Below, piece after piece: positions 18,279 through 27,166 of a stretch of DNA of 56,263 bases; the first letter of the stretch is position 1; each line of letters starts with the position of its first letter. The DNA comes from Planctomycetota bacterium (GTDB lineage: Bacteria > Planctomycetota > PUPC01 > JACPCR01). The position numbers and the translations under genes are program-made. The stretch is from assembly GCA_027625095.1 (NCBI GenBank), contig JAQBXN010000043.1:1-56263 (forward strand), given 5' to 3'. The notes beneath the pieces were generated by a model. That model was given only the letters and a program-made list of their open reading frames with translations. It did no database searches and was not told where the DNA came from.

Positions 18279-19511
18279 CTAATACTCGATGAGATGTCCG
18301 AGCTTTTGCTTTTTCGTCTCAAGGTAGCGTAGATTTGAATTGTTAGGCGTCACCGGCATCTGGACCCGTTTGGTGATTTCAAGCCCATAGGCTTCGAGGC
18401 CGTAGATTTTCGCCGGGTTGTTGGTGATCAATCGCAGCTTGCGGACGCCGAGTTCTTTGAGGATCTGCCATCCGATCCCGTAATCGCGCCGGTCAACGGG
18501 GAAACCGAGATCTTCATTTGCCTCCACGGTATCGCGTCCGAGTTCCTGAAGTTTGTAGGCGCGGAGTTTGTTGATGAGGCCGATGCCGCGACCTTCCTGG
18601 CGAAGGTAAACCAGGACACCTTCGCCTTCCTCCTCGATCATCTTGAGAGCGTTGGCAAACTGCTGGCCACAATCGCAGCGCCGGGAGTGGAGCATGTCGC
18701 CGGTCAGGCACTCCGAGTGAACGCGCGCCAGCAGGGGGCGATCTATGGCACTGGCGTTTCGGCGAGCCCTTCCCACGTCCCCCTTGCAGAGGACGTAATG
18801 GGCCTGGTCGTCGAGTTGGCTGTAATAGGAGATGAGCCGGAAGTTGCCATGTTCGTTCTGGATCTCCTCACTCGTCATCCGCTGGATGAGCTCTTCATAT
18901 TTGACCCTGTGGGCGATGAGGCCAGTGATGGTGCCGACTTTGAGCTTATGTTTCCGCGCAAAGGCCAGGACATCCTTCATTTGGGCTACCTCGCCGTCCG
19001 CATCCATGATGGAACAGATCACGGCAGCGGGTTTCATTCCTGAAAGGCGGACCAGGTCGACAGAAGCCTCGGTCGTGCCGGCACGGACCAGCACTCCACC
19101 GTGCCGGGCACGGAGCGGGTGCACATGTCCAGGCCTGCGGAAATCAGTCGGGCTGGCCTTGTCCTCGAGCGCGGTCATTATAGTCGTTAACCGATCTGTC
19201 GCGGAGAGCCCGGACTTTATAAACCGGCGTGCATCTATCGTCATCGTCATCGCAGTGGCCTGGGTTTCCGGATCGTCAAACGAAGGCAGCAGGTGGAGCT
19301 GATCGCATTTTTCTGCGGTAAGCGCTAAACCAATCAAGCCGCCGGTCTCTCTGATAAAGAAATTAATCTGCCGGGCGGAAATACACTCGGCTGCAATCAG
19401 GATATCGCCGGCGGAATCATGGTCCTCGCTGTCCAGCAATACCACCGGTTTACCCTTCTTCAGGTCGGTGAGCAGTTCCGGTATTTCAGAGATTTGTATT
19501 TTAGTGGCCAT
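18279..19511 (-). CDS. ribBA: RibBA: DHBP synthase (altered loop) / GTP cyclohydrolase II
   Basis: 410 residues from ATG 19511, 4 bases after the stop of its paralog. The C-terminal half is a complete GTP cyclohydrolase II: SECLTGD and RRCDCG give the three zinc Cys, RQEGRGIGLINKLRAYKLQ the nucleotide loop, and DRRDYGIG the catalytic Asp/Arg. It should open the GTP ring in the first step of riboflavin synthesis. The N-terminal DHBP synthase half keeps RPGHVHPLRA and RAGTTEAS, but the acidic loop normally reading DDEDRENEGD is DSEDHDSAGD, so the Arg, the following Glu and the second Glu are replaced by His, Asp and Ala. Whether this half still makes DHBP from ribulose 5-phosphate is doubtful. 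Confidence 0.9.
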   Translation of the reverse strand: MATKIQISEIPELLTDLKKGKPVVLLDSEDHDSAGDILIAAECISARQINFFIRETGGLIGLALTAEKCDQLHLLPSFDDPETQATAMTMTIDARRFIKSGLSATDRLTTIMTALEDKASPTDFRRPGHVHPLRARHGGVLVRAGTTEASVDLVRLSGMKPAAVICSIMDADGEVAQMKDVLAFARKHKLKVGTITGLIAHRVKYEELIQRMTSEEIQNEHGNFRLISYYSQLDDQAHYVLCKGDVGRARRNASAIDRPLLARVHSECLTGDMLHSRRCDCGQQFANALKMIEEEGEGVLVYLRQEGRGIGLINKLRAYKLQELGRDTVEANEDLGFPVDRRDYGIGWQILKELGVRKLRLITNNPAKIYGLEAYGLEITKRVQMPVTPNNSNLRYLETKKQKLGHLIEY

Positions 19512-19515
19512 AGTT

Positions 19516-20640
19516 TCAGCGGAGGGAGAGTCTTTCGACTACGGACAATCCGAACCCTTCGATACCAAATATCTTTTGTCTGGAATTGGTCAGCACTCGA
19601 AGCTGATTAAGGCCGAGCGAATGCAGAATCTGCGACCCGAGACCAAAGTCACGGCGGTCCGCCGGGACCGCCGGGGACCGCGAAGAGGTGGCATGCGGAT
19701 GTACCATTTCTTCGACGCGGGCGGGGTATCGCCTGAGCAGGACGATGGCGCCTTTCCCCTCTTCTTCGATGCGTTCCTGGGCCTTTGCGAGTGACTTTCC
19801 GCACGTGCAGAATTGCGTGCCGAACACACATCCAGGCAGGCATTCCGGCTGCACGCGCACCAGCACCGGTTCAGGTCTTGGGATCACTCTGCCAAACCGA
19901 TCCAGATCGCCAACTCCTCCTTTGCACAGCGCAATATGCGGTTCGGGATCCTGCATGCTGCGAAAGGCGATCAGCCTGAAATTGCCGTAGTCAGTCGGCA
20001 TCTCGACGTCTTCGAGACGCTCGATAATTTCTTCATGACTCAGCCGGAATTCGATGATGTCAGCAATGGTGCACATTTTGAGGTTGTGCTTGCTGGAGAA
20101 TCGTTTGAGCTGGTTCAGCCGCATTTGCTCGCCTTTGGTATCGAGCACTTCGCACATGACACCCGCGGGGCACATGCCGGCCAGCCGCGCCAGGTCCATG
20201 CTGCCCTCTGTCTTGCCGGCACGAATCAGCACCCCACCCGTTCGTGCCCGCAGAGGCAGCACGTGCCCGGGCCGCACAAGATCGGATGCTTTACATTCAG
20301 TATCGATGGCTGTCAGGATTGTCTTCGCACGGCTCTTAACGCTGATGCCGGGGTGCAAAAGTCCTCTCGCATCAATGGATACCGTAAACGCTTTCTGCAG
20401 CGGAAAATCTGGATTGCGCGCCTGAATTTCAAGTTGCAGGTCTTCACATAACTTGGCCGGCAGCGACAGCCGGATAAGCCCCCTGGCTTCGGAGGCCATG
20501 AAATTGAGTGTCTTCGCTGAAACCTTTTCCGCCGCACAGATGATGTCACCCAGGCTGTCAGGCTCCCTATGGTCCAGGAGGAGGGCCGTCCCACCCCTTC
20601 GAAGCTCCTTCAGTATTTCCGGAACCGAAGCAAAAGGCAT
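19516..20640 (-). CDS. Divergent RibBA paralog with degraded loops in both domains
   Basis: 374 residues from ATG 20640, immediately upstream of and cotranscribed with the other RibBA. Its DHBP-synthase loop reads DHREPDSLGD instead of DDEDRENEGD, while RPGHVLPLRA and RAGKTEGS are retained. In the GTP cyclohydrolase II half the zinc-type Cys remain (PECLPG, QFCTCG) and DRRDFGLG is kept. The whole QEGRGIGL-to-DTVEAN stretch is replaced by a shorter unrelated one (LLRRYPARVEEMVHPHATSS), which accounts for much of the length difference. The frame is intact and codon use looks normal, so it is probably expressed but not a normal riboflavin enzyme. It may be a regulatory or neofunctionalised partner of the downstream RibBA. 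Confidence 0.85.
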   Translation of the reverse strand: MPFASVPEILKELRRGGTALLLDHREPDSLGDIICAAEKVSAKTLNFMASEARGLIRLSLPAKLCEDLQLEIQARNPDFPLQKAFTVSIDARGLLHPGISVKSRAKTILTAIDTECKASDLVRPGHVLPLRARTGGVLIRAGKTEGSMDLARLAGMCPAGVMCEVLDTKGEQMRLNQLKRFSSKHNLKMCTIADIIEFRLSHEEIIERLEDVEMPTDYGNFRLIAFRSMQDPEPHIALCKGGVGDLDRFGRVIPRPEPVLVRVQPECLPGCVFGTQFCTCGKSLAKAQERIEEEGKGAIVLLRRYPARVEEMVHPHATSSRSPAVPADRRDFGLGSQILHSLGLNQLRVLTNSRQKIFGIEGFGLSVVERLSLR

Positions 20641-20714
20641 TTAGATTCAGTTAAAAGTGAAGTTCCCGTTGCGAGCGGCGATTCTAACCCGCGACTGTTT
20701 TCTCGCACACGGGG

Positions 20715-20781
20715 GAAGAATGGTTGATGGTTGATGGAAGAATGCTGACCGGCACACCCCAACAACCATCAACCATTCTTC
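20715..20781. repeat. Perfect 19-bp inverted repeat built from GGTTGAT heptamers
   Basis: Positions 20715-20733 (GAAGAATGGTTGATGGTTG) are the exact reverse complement of 20763-20781, separated by 29 bases. The arms contain GGTTGAT tandem units. The right arm includes the stop codon (20769-20771) and the last codons of the HpnA-like gene. The left arm lies about 75 bases upstream of the start of the RibBA paralog. The stem is too AT-rich and lacks the T-run of an ordinary terminator, although it could still end or attenuate transcription between the two genes. Confidence 0.8.
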
Positions 20782-21767
20782 TTTACGTATCCCTTCTCCC
20801 GAAACCAGTCGACCGCATCGTGGAGCGCATCTTCCAGCGGATTTTGTGGCAGGCCCAGTTGCTTCACCGCCTTGGATGCATCGAAGTACATGTAATGCGA
20901 AGCGAGCTTCACACCGACGACCGATGCTACCGGTGGCTTCTTCGTGATGTAGTCAGCAACGAACGTATCAAAGAGCGCGTACGCATAGGCGATTACATAC
21001 GGAATTTGAAAACGGGGCGGCTTGATGCCGGCGTAACTGCTTACGATTTCCAGCATGTCTTTCAGTGTGATGTTTCGGTTGCCAAGGATGTATCGGCCAC
21101 CGGGCTGGCCCTTCTCGGCAGCCAGCAGATGCCCCTCGGCACAATCGCGAACGTCGATGAGATTCAGGCCGGTGTTTACGTAACCGGGCATCTTTCCGTT
21201 CAGGCAATCAACGATGACCTTGCCCGTGGGTGTCGGTTTGATGTCGCCAGGCCCGATTGGGGTGCTTGGCAGTACGATGACAATCGGATGCCCGTCAGCT
21301 GCGAGTTTGCGGGCCACCAGCTCGGCCTCGAATTTTGATTGCTTGTAAGGGCCGACCATGTCCTCGCGTGAAGGCTCTGATTCCTCGTCCGAAACTTCGC
21401 CCTCTACCGGATAAGCCAACGCGCCGACTGTGGAGGTGTAAACAATCTTATCCACGCCCTTCTCGATCGCGGCCTCGAGAACTTGCCTTGTTCCCTCGAC
21501 ATTAACTTCGAACATCCGTTCCGGATCGGGCACCCAGAGCCGATAGTCCGCCGCAACGTGAAACAGGGCGTCGCAGCCTTCAAGTGCCGACTGCCAGGTC
21601 GCTGCATCGGTCAGGTCCCCCGGAACGAGCTCGATATCCAGCCCTTCAAGGTTGCTGAGATCGCTGCCGGCGCGGGAGAGGGCCTTCACTCTTGCTCCCT
21701 TGTCGAGGAGTTTCCTCACCACATTTGAGCCAAGGAAACCAGTGCCACCTGTGACAAAAGCCTGCAA
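20769..21767 (-). CDS. NAD-dependent epimerase/reductase, HpnA-like
   Basis: 332 residues from ATG 21767. It is an extended SDR: VTGGTGFLGSN binds the nucleotide, YTSTVGAL supplies the catalytic Thr/Ser, and GPYKQSKFEAE the Tyr-x-x-x-Lys. FHVAADYRLWVPDPERMFEVNVEGTR is the signature block of the hopanoid-associated sugar epimerase HpnA and its dihydroflavonol-reductase-like relatives. HpnA genes usually sit in hopanoid clusters. No other hopanoid gene is visible here, so the assignment is by sequence alone and the substrate is open. The last codons and the stop lie inside an inverted repeat. Confidence 0.8.
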   Translation of the reverse strand: MQAFVTGGTGFLGSNVVRKLLDKGARVKALSRAGSDLSNLEGLDIELVPGDLTDAATWQSALEGCDALFHVAADYRLWVPDPERMFEVNVEGTRQVLEAAIEKGVDKIVYTSTVGALAYPVEGEVSDEESEPSREDMVGPYKQSKFEAELVARKLAADGHPIVIVLPSTPIGPGDIKPTPTGKVIVDCLNGKMPGYVNTGLNLIDVRDCAEGHLLAAEKGQPGGRYILGNRNITLKDMLEIVSSYAGIKPPRFQIPYVIAYAYALFDTFVADYITKKPPVASVVGVKLASHYMYFDASKAVKQLGLPQNPLEDALHDAVDWFREKGYVKKNG

Positions 21768-22105
21768 AATGGTCTCTCCTCAGTTGATAATCCCGGTAAC
21801 GCTTTTCAATCTGCGACAGGCTTATCGGGCCGCCTGTGTAACGCAACTGGCTATCGATCCCTGCGGGCAGCGATGCCCGCCACGATCACCATGTGGGTCA
21901 CAGCCATTTAAAAGTCGTCAACAGAATATTCAGGTTTGAATCTCCACCATTACTCATGCGGAATCTGAGCGATAGCGTTTACTATGCAAGCGTGCCCGCG
22001 AACCGGAGTTGCCCGCTTTCAGAATCTTTAAAGTATGGTAACTATTCAGGGATGGCAGAAGCGGATTTACACGCTGAATAGCTACAAAATGTGAAAGGCC
22101 TAAAC
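21768..22105. other. Intergenic region with one GC-rich hairpin
   Basis: 338 bases between divergent genes. GCGGGCA (21863-21869) pairs with TGCCCGC (21874-21880), a compact palindrome of the same general type as those at 71-123. No gene is convincing. Promoters for both flanking genes should lie here, but I cannot fix them. Confidence 0.5.
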
Positions 22106-23362
22106 ATGTCAAGACTGTCCATACACTTCTGTGTTCTCTCTCTGTTCTCTTCCGTGTTTGCGTGTAACGTTCCGGTATTCAGATATGCGCTGGAGCGATG
22201 GTCGCCCGATCCGTATCCGGCATTCCTTTTCTACAAGGGGGAACTGGACGTAAAGGCAAAAGAAATCATTGAGTGGGTGAACACAGCGGATGGGGTCGAT
22301 GCGCCCATTCGCAATCTTTACATCGAACCTCTTGATGTAGACAAGCTCGAAGATGAAGTTCTGTTGAAGATTTACAAAGAACAGAAGAATGAGCAGTTGC
22401 CGCTGCTTGTAGTGATGTTTCCCCCGCAGAGCCGGATTCCAGGGCCACTCTGGTCAGGCCCTTTGAGCAAAGAGGCCATCGAGAAAATATCAGAATCGCC
22501 GGCACGCCGCGAGGTGGTAAACCGCATTCTCAAGGGCGATTCGAGCGTGTGGGTCCTCATTGAGTGCGGCGACAAGGCCAAAGACGATGCCGCTGAGAAG
22601 AAGTTTAAAGAAGAATTTGTCGAGCTGAAGAAAGTCCTCCAGTTGCCCGCGCAGAATGAATTGGATTTTGCCGATGGGACGGGTGCTGACTCGCAGGCCG
22701 GTTCCGGGATACCGCTCAAATTGGAATTCTCGCTTGTTCGGATCTCGCGTAAAGACCCGCTTGAATCCATCTTCATTGATATGCTCATGAAGACCGAAAG
22801 TGACCTGTTCGAGCACGTGGGCCAGCCGATGGCATTTCCGATTTTTGGCCGCGGGCGCGTGCTGTATGCATACATCGGCAAAGGCATCAACTCCGATACG
22901 ATTTACGAGGCATGTGCGTTCTTGACCGGCGCGTGCTCCTGCCAGGTTAAGGAACAGAATCCCGGTACAGACCTGCTGTTGTCGGTTGATTGGGAAAACG
23001 TAGTCTCCGGCTCAGTGGTCGTTGACAGGGCCCTTCCGCCGTTGAGTGGTGCCGGCGACTTGATCACGAAACAGGGAACGTCAAAGCCAGGCTCTGTATC
23101 CGAGAACACCGTTCGTCAATACGCATTTGCGAAAGAGGCATTCAGCAAAGGATCTGGAACTGAGGGAGGCGGCCCGTTGACCCTTGGCAACCCACTCATG
23201 CCAAAAGATGAATCATTGCTGGATGAGGCCCCTATGGACGAAGAGATGGCTGGCCCGACGGTGGCCGGTGAATCGCGGTCGTCTCTTGCCAGGAATCTGG
23301 TCATCACCATCGGAATACTGCTCGGACTCATGATGCTTGGTACCTTGCTGGTGAAGAAGTAA
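22106..23362 (+). CDS. Membrane-anchored periplasmic protein of unknown function (NVPVFRYALERW family)
   Basis: 418 residues from ATG 22106, chosen over GTG 22091 because AAAGG (22094-22098) sits 7 bases upstream. A signal peptide ends near FSSVFAC; a weak lipobox (VFAC) is possible. The mature protein opens CNVPVFRYALERW, a conserved-looking start. The next 250 residues alternate strands and helices in a thioredoxin-like manner. A block AFPIFGRGRVLYAYIGKG is followed by ACAFLTGACSCQVKEQNPG with several Cys, then a flexible linker and a C-terminal membrane helix (NLVITIGILLGLMMLGTLLVKK). I believe similar proteins occur in other PVC-type genomes without a known function. The Sir2 gene follows after 3 bases. 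Confidence 0.7.
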   Translation: MSRLSIHFCVLSLFSSVFACNVPVFRYALERWSPDPYPAFLFYKGELDVKAKEIIEWVNTADGVDAPIRNLYIEPLDVDKLEDEVLLKIYKEQKNEQLPLLVVMFPPQSRIPGPLWSGPLSKEAIEKISESPARREVVNRILKGDSSVWVLIECGDKAKDDAAEKKFKEEFVELKKVLQLPAQNELDFADGTGADSQAGSGIPLKLEFSLVRISRKDPLESIFIDMLMKTESDLFEHVGQPMAFPIFGRGRVLYAYIGKGINSDTIYEACAFLTGACSCQVKEQNPGTDLLLSVDWENVVSGSVVVDRALPPLSGAGDLITKQGTSKPGSVSENTVRQYAFAKEAFSKGSGTEGGGPLTLGNPLMPKDESLLDEAPMDEEMAGPTVAGESRSSLARNLVITIGILLGLMMLGTLLVKK

Positions 23363-23365
23363 GGA

Positions 23366-24124
23366 ATGCCTTCCACCGAAGAACAGGCTCAGCAACTGGC
23401 CGAAGCATTCAGAGGGACAGACAAGATCGTCATCTTCACCGGCGCCGGAATCAGCACTGAAAGCGGCATTCCGGACTTCCGCAGCCCGGGAGGTATCTGG
23501 ACCAAATACAAGCCAGTCATGTACTCCGAGTTCCTCGCCTCAGAGGACGCTCGCAAGCGTTACTGGATTTACAAAAAGGAGGGCTTTGCTGATTTCGCGG
23601 CAGCAACGCCCAACGCCGGGCATAAAGCGATCGTAGAACTCGAAAAACGCGGCATGCTGCAGGCGCTCATTACGCAAAACATAGATGGGCTGCACGAAGC
23701 GGCCGGGAACTCGACACCTCTCATATTCGAACTGCACGGTACGGAACGCTGGGTCGACTGTCTCGAATGCGGCCGGCGATACCCAAGAGCCGAAATTCAG
23801 AAATGGCTGGAGGCTGGCACAGAGGTGCCGCTCTGCGAATCGTGCAACGGCATCATGAAACCGGCGACGATTTCTTTCGGCCAGCATCTGCCTGAAGATG
23901 TTCTTACGAATGCGGTGGTCAACTGTGAGAGCTGCGACGCATTTCTGGTGATCGGGTCTTCACTCCAGGTGCAACCCGCGGCAAATCTATGCGCCATTGC
24001 CAAGGATGCCGGCGCCTGGGTCGGGATTCTCAATCGTGACAAGACCCCGTACGACGCGCTGGTAGATTGGCGTTCGAGTGAATCTGCCGGGGCAGTCCTG
24101 TCAGCGATGATTGAATTCCTCTGA
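23366..24124 (+). CDS. cobB: NAD-dependent protein deacylase (Sir2 family)
   Basis: 252 residues from ATG 23366, 3 bases after the preceding stop, with AAGG just upstream. Sir2 enzymes remove acyl groups from lysines using NAD in the cytoplasm. The NAD-binding blocks are present (FTGAGISTESGIPDFRSPGG, TQNIDGLHEAAG), as are the catalytic His in ELHGTERWVDC and a four-Cys zinc module (CLECG, then CESCNG). GSSLQVQPAANL is the late NAD-contact block. The length is normal for class III or U bacterial sirtuins. Tight coupling to the membrane-anchored protein upstream is unusual and may only reflect operon packing. Confidence 0.92.
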   Translation: MPSTEEQAQQLAEAFRGTDKIVIFTGAGISTESGIPDFRSPGGIWTKYKPVMYSEFLASEDARKRYWIYKKEGFADFAAATPNAGHKAIVELEKRGMLQALITQNIDGLHEAAGNSTPLIFELHGTERWVDCLECGRRYPRAEIQKWLEAGTEVPLCESCNGIMKPATISFGQHLPEDVLTNAVVNCESCDAFLVIGSSLQVQPAANLCAIAKDAGAWVGILNRDKTPYDALVDWRSSESAGAVLSAMIEFL

Positions 24125-24242
24125 GCGGGTCTCGGCGAATTCCTGGTCTCTTGCTCTTGTTCGGCCGTCGTTCTCTCAGTTTCCTCCAGTCAGATCCGAA
24201 AAGGCACGCGAGCGCGACTCGCAGAGATTCCCAAGTAAATGT

Positions 24243-25229
24243 CTATTGCCTGGTGATGCTGAACACTTTCGCCGCGTTCTCAAAAACCACTTCGCTCAGA
24301 CCCAGGGACCGCTTTATCTGGATGTCTCTTTCGAGCGAGTTTTTGATTCGCTGCAAGCGACTGAGCTCAGACATGGTGAAGTGCCTCATTAACGGCAGAG
24401 CGGAAGACGGCACTGGAAAATCCGTTCCGTGGATCAGCTTTTCATGCAACTCTTCCATCTTTGCGATCCTGGGCAGATATCGAGCCCGATTGAGGGTGGC
24501 CAACGCGCTGGTATCGCCGTAACAGTTGGGCCACTTCTTTGCCATTTCGACGAAAACTTCAAAGTAATCCCTGTCGACAAATCCGCTCTTTGTGGCGCAA
24601 TGAGCACAGACCACAGTCACGCCACGTTCAAGCGGTAGCTGCAACAGGCTGGGGTCGGACAGCCGATGGTCAAGGACGCGCACGGTATGTTCGCCGCCGG
24701 TGTGGCAGATCAGCGGGATGTGGTGCTCGGCCAGAATATCGTAGAGGGGAATGATGTTCTTATCCGAGGGGTCCATGCCCTGGCTGTTGGGAAGCCACTT
24801 CAAGGCTAAAGCACCGGCTTCAATGCATTCGTGAAGTCTGTCCAGGGCATCCTTGCGATGAGGATGAATCGAAACCGCGGGCAACAGTTCCTCATGTTCT
24901 CTGGCGAGTTTCAGCACGTACTCGTTCGGGACGTAGAACTGCGTCAGGGCTTCATTGCGAGTGCCATCTTTATCGATGATGGCATCGTGGGCAAAGATGA
25001 GTCCATGGGTGATGGATGGCGCTTCGCGAATAAGATCAAGAATGCGTTGCAAGACCAGTTCATCCAGCCGCTCGAAGGTATCCTTGCGGGTAAAGCCTAG
25101 AAAGGTTCGCAGGAAATGGAACGGGAGTGAGTTCAGCGTCTTCGGATGGACGAAACATCCCGTGCCTCCGTAGCCGAGACCAGCCACGTGCATATGTGCA
25201 TCAAGAACAGGTGTTGAAGCATTCAGCAT
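24243..25229 (-). CDS. TIM-barrel metal-dependent amidohydrolase (amidohydrolase-2 type)
   Basis: 328 residues from ATG 25229. This start overlaps the upstream stop as TGATG, which decides it over the longer frame from 25271. DAHMHV is the His-x-His metal motif on strand 1. ICHTGGEHTV and VVCAHCAT give the later His residues, and IHGTDFPVPS the catalytic Asp at the end of the barrel. Family members are hydrolases or decarboxylases of small cyclic or carboxylated molecules. It is the last gene of a three-gene operon with an FGE-like protein and a DUF4838 protein, and convergent with the Sir2 gene. Substrate unknown; carbohydrate acid processing is plausible from context. Confidence 0.8.
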   Translation of the reverse strand: MLNASTPVLDAHMHVAGLGYGGTGCFVHPKTLNSLPFHFLRTFLGFTRKDTFERLDELVLQRILDLIREAPSITHGLIFAHDAIIDKDGTRNEALTQFYVPNEYVLKLAREHEELLPAVSIHPHRKDALDRLHECIEAGALALKWLPNSQGMDPSDKNIIPLYDILAEHHIPLICHTGGEHTVRVLDHRLSDPSLLQLPLERGVTVVCAHCATKSGFVDRDYFEVFVEMAKKWPNCYGDTSALATLNRARYLPRIAKMEELHEKLIHGTDFPVPSSALPLMRHFTMSELSRLQRIKNSLERDIQIKRSLGLSEVVFENAAKVFSITRQ

Positions 25230-27166
25230 CAGCCGTCCACTTTGAAGACCTTCGCCATGGATTCCGCCCATTTTTCTGTGGCCTCAGCGAGTTGCGCTTT
25301 ACGTTCAGGGACATTTGTCTTCGCGTAGCTGAGGAGTTCTCTCTTCATAGTTTTGACTGTTTCCAGTTGCTCCTGAAGATGAGTATCAAGACCGGCCTGT
25401 TGAAAATGCTGGTACCGGAGAAGACTTTGGAAGTAGCGCCAGATATGCACTGAGATTTGGTAGGAATGGAGTTCTCTTCTGAGTCTTTTGAGAATGGTTT
25501 CGGACAGGTCTTCGGTGCGGATGGCGCGTTCGAGATAGTTTCTGGCACTTTCAAAATCTTCATGCCGCATCAGCCGGGCGATATCGAGACTCTTGCCCAT
25601 AAAGTAGCCGCGGAAGTCGAGCCAACGAAAGTACCAGACCCGAAAATAGCGGCGCATTCGACTTGCCGCCGGGCCGAAATATCCAGTGAAAAAATCGTCC
25701 ATAGCCGCGTCCACCGTGGATTCGCCGGTCCATGCCTGCTTCGCAAAGGCCCACAGATTCAGAACATTAAAAACGGAGCCATTCCAGGTGGCGTTTGAAA
25801 CGACGCCGTCCACACCGAGCTCATAATGCATGAGAAGTTCACGGGAGAACAGACGCACGGTCGGAAACATCATCCCCATGAATTCGTCAGTGCCGGCAAA
25901 ATGGTCGTAAACAATGAGATCCTCGACAGTGCCTTTGGCCCATTCATCTACAGGCCCCCAAAGGCAGTGGTTGGGAAGGCACTCAGAAGAGTTGAGCACA
26001 TAGCGAAAACATCGGTCGTCCAACCTGAGAACCGCGGCGGACCGCTGGGGCATCTCGACGGATTTCGGCGGAAAGAGCGTTTCTTTCGCTGCGAGAATGC
26101 GAAACGTCTTACCGGAGTGCTCCTCTCTTAAATCTTCGTCCAGATCAACAAGAAACTCCCAGGCGGTATCAGATGAACATCTTGCCTTCTCGTTGTATTT
26201 GCCGTCTTCGCCGATCCGGCCCACCTGACGGCGGTCAAGATACCGGTTTCGATTACATGTCTTGCATTCGCACCGGTTCAGATCACTGAACAGATCGAAT
26301 GTAATGCCGTCGATGTAGGGGTGGGATCCAAGGAAATTCCTGATCCCGTTTACTACCGATTCGCGAACTTTCTCATTTGAAGCGCATAGATGTTTGGATT
26401 GGCCTGAGGGCTCCCCGCTGATTGTGGCTCGGCATGCAGGGTCTTCGAGAGTTTCATCACCGGGGTAAATCCAGTCCATAAGGCGCGTACTGAGCATCTC
26501 CACATGGATAGCGCGCTTGACGGTCTCCGCTCCGAGCCATGCTGCAACCTTCTTGAATGACGAGCATGGCAGGAGCAGGTAATTGAGGCGATTCTTGCCC
26601 ATCCAGTCGATGCCTTCCCTGGAGGTGACATCTACGAGCCCTCTTTTCTTGAGCATCGGCTCGGCCTGTCGTTCCGCGGTGCCGAGGTCAATGCCAGCGA
26701 GGCGGGGGACGAATTCGCCGCTGGGGCCCGGCTCGTACCATCGGGCCCCGAGAAACTCCAGGAGCAGGTAAACCGCGCCCAGGACGCCTGCCGGCCCGAC
26801 GCCGATAAGGCAGAGCTGGCCATCAACAATTTTCATCCAGAAACCATCTTCCGATTGAACCGAGTCTTCCTCATCCATCTCGAATCCGCCCAGAACTTCG
26901 ATGTGATCCTGGAGTGTTCCAAGAAAGACAAAGGACTTCTCAGGCTTGGTATGGGCAATCGTGAGACTTTGGCCCGTAATCCGATAGAGGTAAGATTGCA
27001 ATTCTTCAGCGGCGAATCTCTCTATCTGAGAGGTATCAGGCATCAGAAAGATGACGGGCGGTTCGGCCCCGGCCCCGATTAAACTCATTATTGTTTTGCT
27101 GGAAGTGGGAAGGCGAAGGATTTTATGGACGGAGAAGCCAGTAGGCAATCCAGAGTCACCGAACAT
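25229..27166 (-). CDS. DUF4838 domain protein with GH20-like N-terminal domain
   Basis: 645 residues if started at ATG 27166 (overlapping the upstream gene by 11 bases). ATG 27088 (MSLIGAG) is an alternative that trims a poorly conserved lead. Residues about 30-150 match the small alpha/beta domain that precedes many family-20 and family-67 type glycosidases (IERFAAEELQSYLYRITG, LGAVYLLLEFLGARWYEPG). Residues about 180-440 match DUF4838, with CECKTCNRNRYL and AWEFLVDLDEDL; the C-terminal third is helical. No signal peptide is visible. DUF4838 proteins are common in PVC genomes and thought to act on glycans; no activity is established to my knowledge. Coupled to the amidohydrolase by TGATG. 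Confidence 0.8.
   Translation of the reverse strand: MFGDSGLPTGFSVHKILRLPTSSKTIMSLIGAGAEPPVIFLMPDTSQIERFAAEELQSYLYRITGQSLTIAHTKPEKSFVFLGTLQDHIEVLGGFEMDEEDSVQSEDGFWMKIVDGQLCLIGVGPAGVLGAVYLLLEFLGARWYEPGPSGEFVPRLAGIDLGTAERQAEPMLKKRGLVDVTSREGIDWMGKNRLNYLLLPCSSFKKVAAWLGAETVKRAIHVEMLSTRLMDWIYPGDETLEDPACRATISGEPSGQSKHLCASNEKVRESVVNGIRNFLGSHPYIDGITFDLFSDLNRCECKTCNRNRYLDRRQVGRIGEDGKYNEKARCSSDTAWEFLVDLDEDLREEHSGKTFRILAAKETLFPPKSVEMPQRSAAVLRLDDRCFRYVLNSSECLPNHCLWGPVDEWAKGTVEDLIVYDHFAGTDEFMGMMFPTVRLFSRELLMHYELGVDGVVSNATWNGSVFNVLNLWAFAKQAWTGESTVDAAMDDFFTGYFGPAASRMRRYFRVWYFRWLDFRGYFMGKSLDIARLMRHEDFESARNYLERAIRTEDLSETILKRLRRELHSYQISVHIWRYFQSLLRYQHFQQAGLDTHLQEQLETVKTMKRELLSYAKTNVPERKAQLAEATEKWAESMAKVFKVDG

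Noticed and set aside
20641..20768. FMN riboswitch upstream of the RibBA pair
   Set aside because: The 128 bases hold an AT-rich inverted repeat and show none of the conserved FMN-element blocks.
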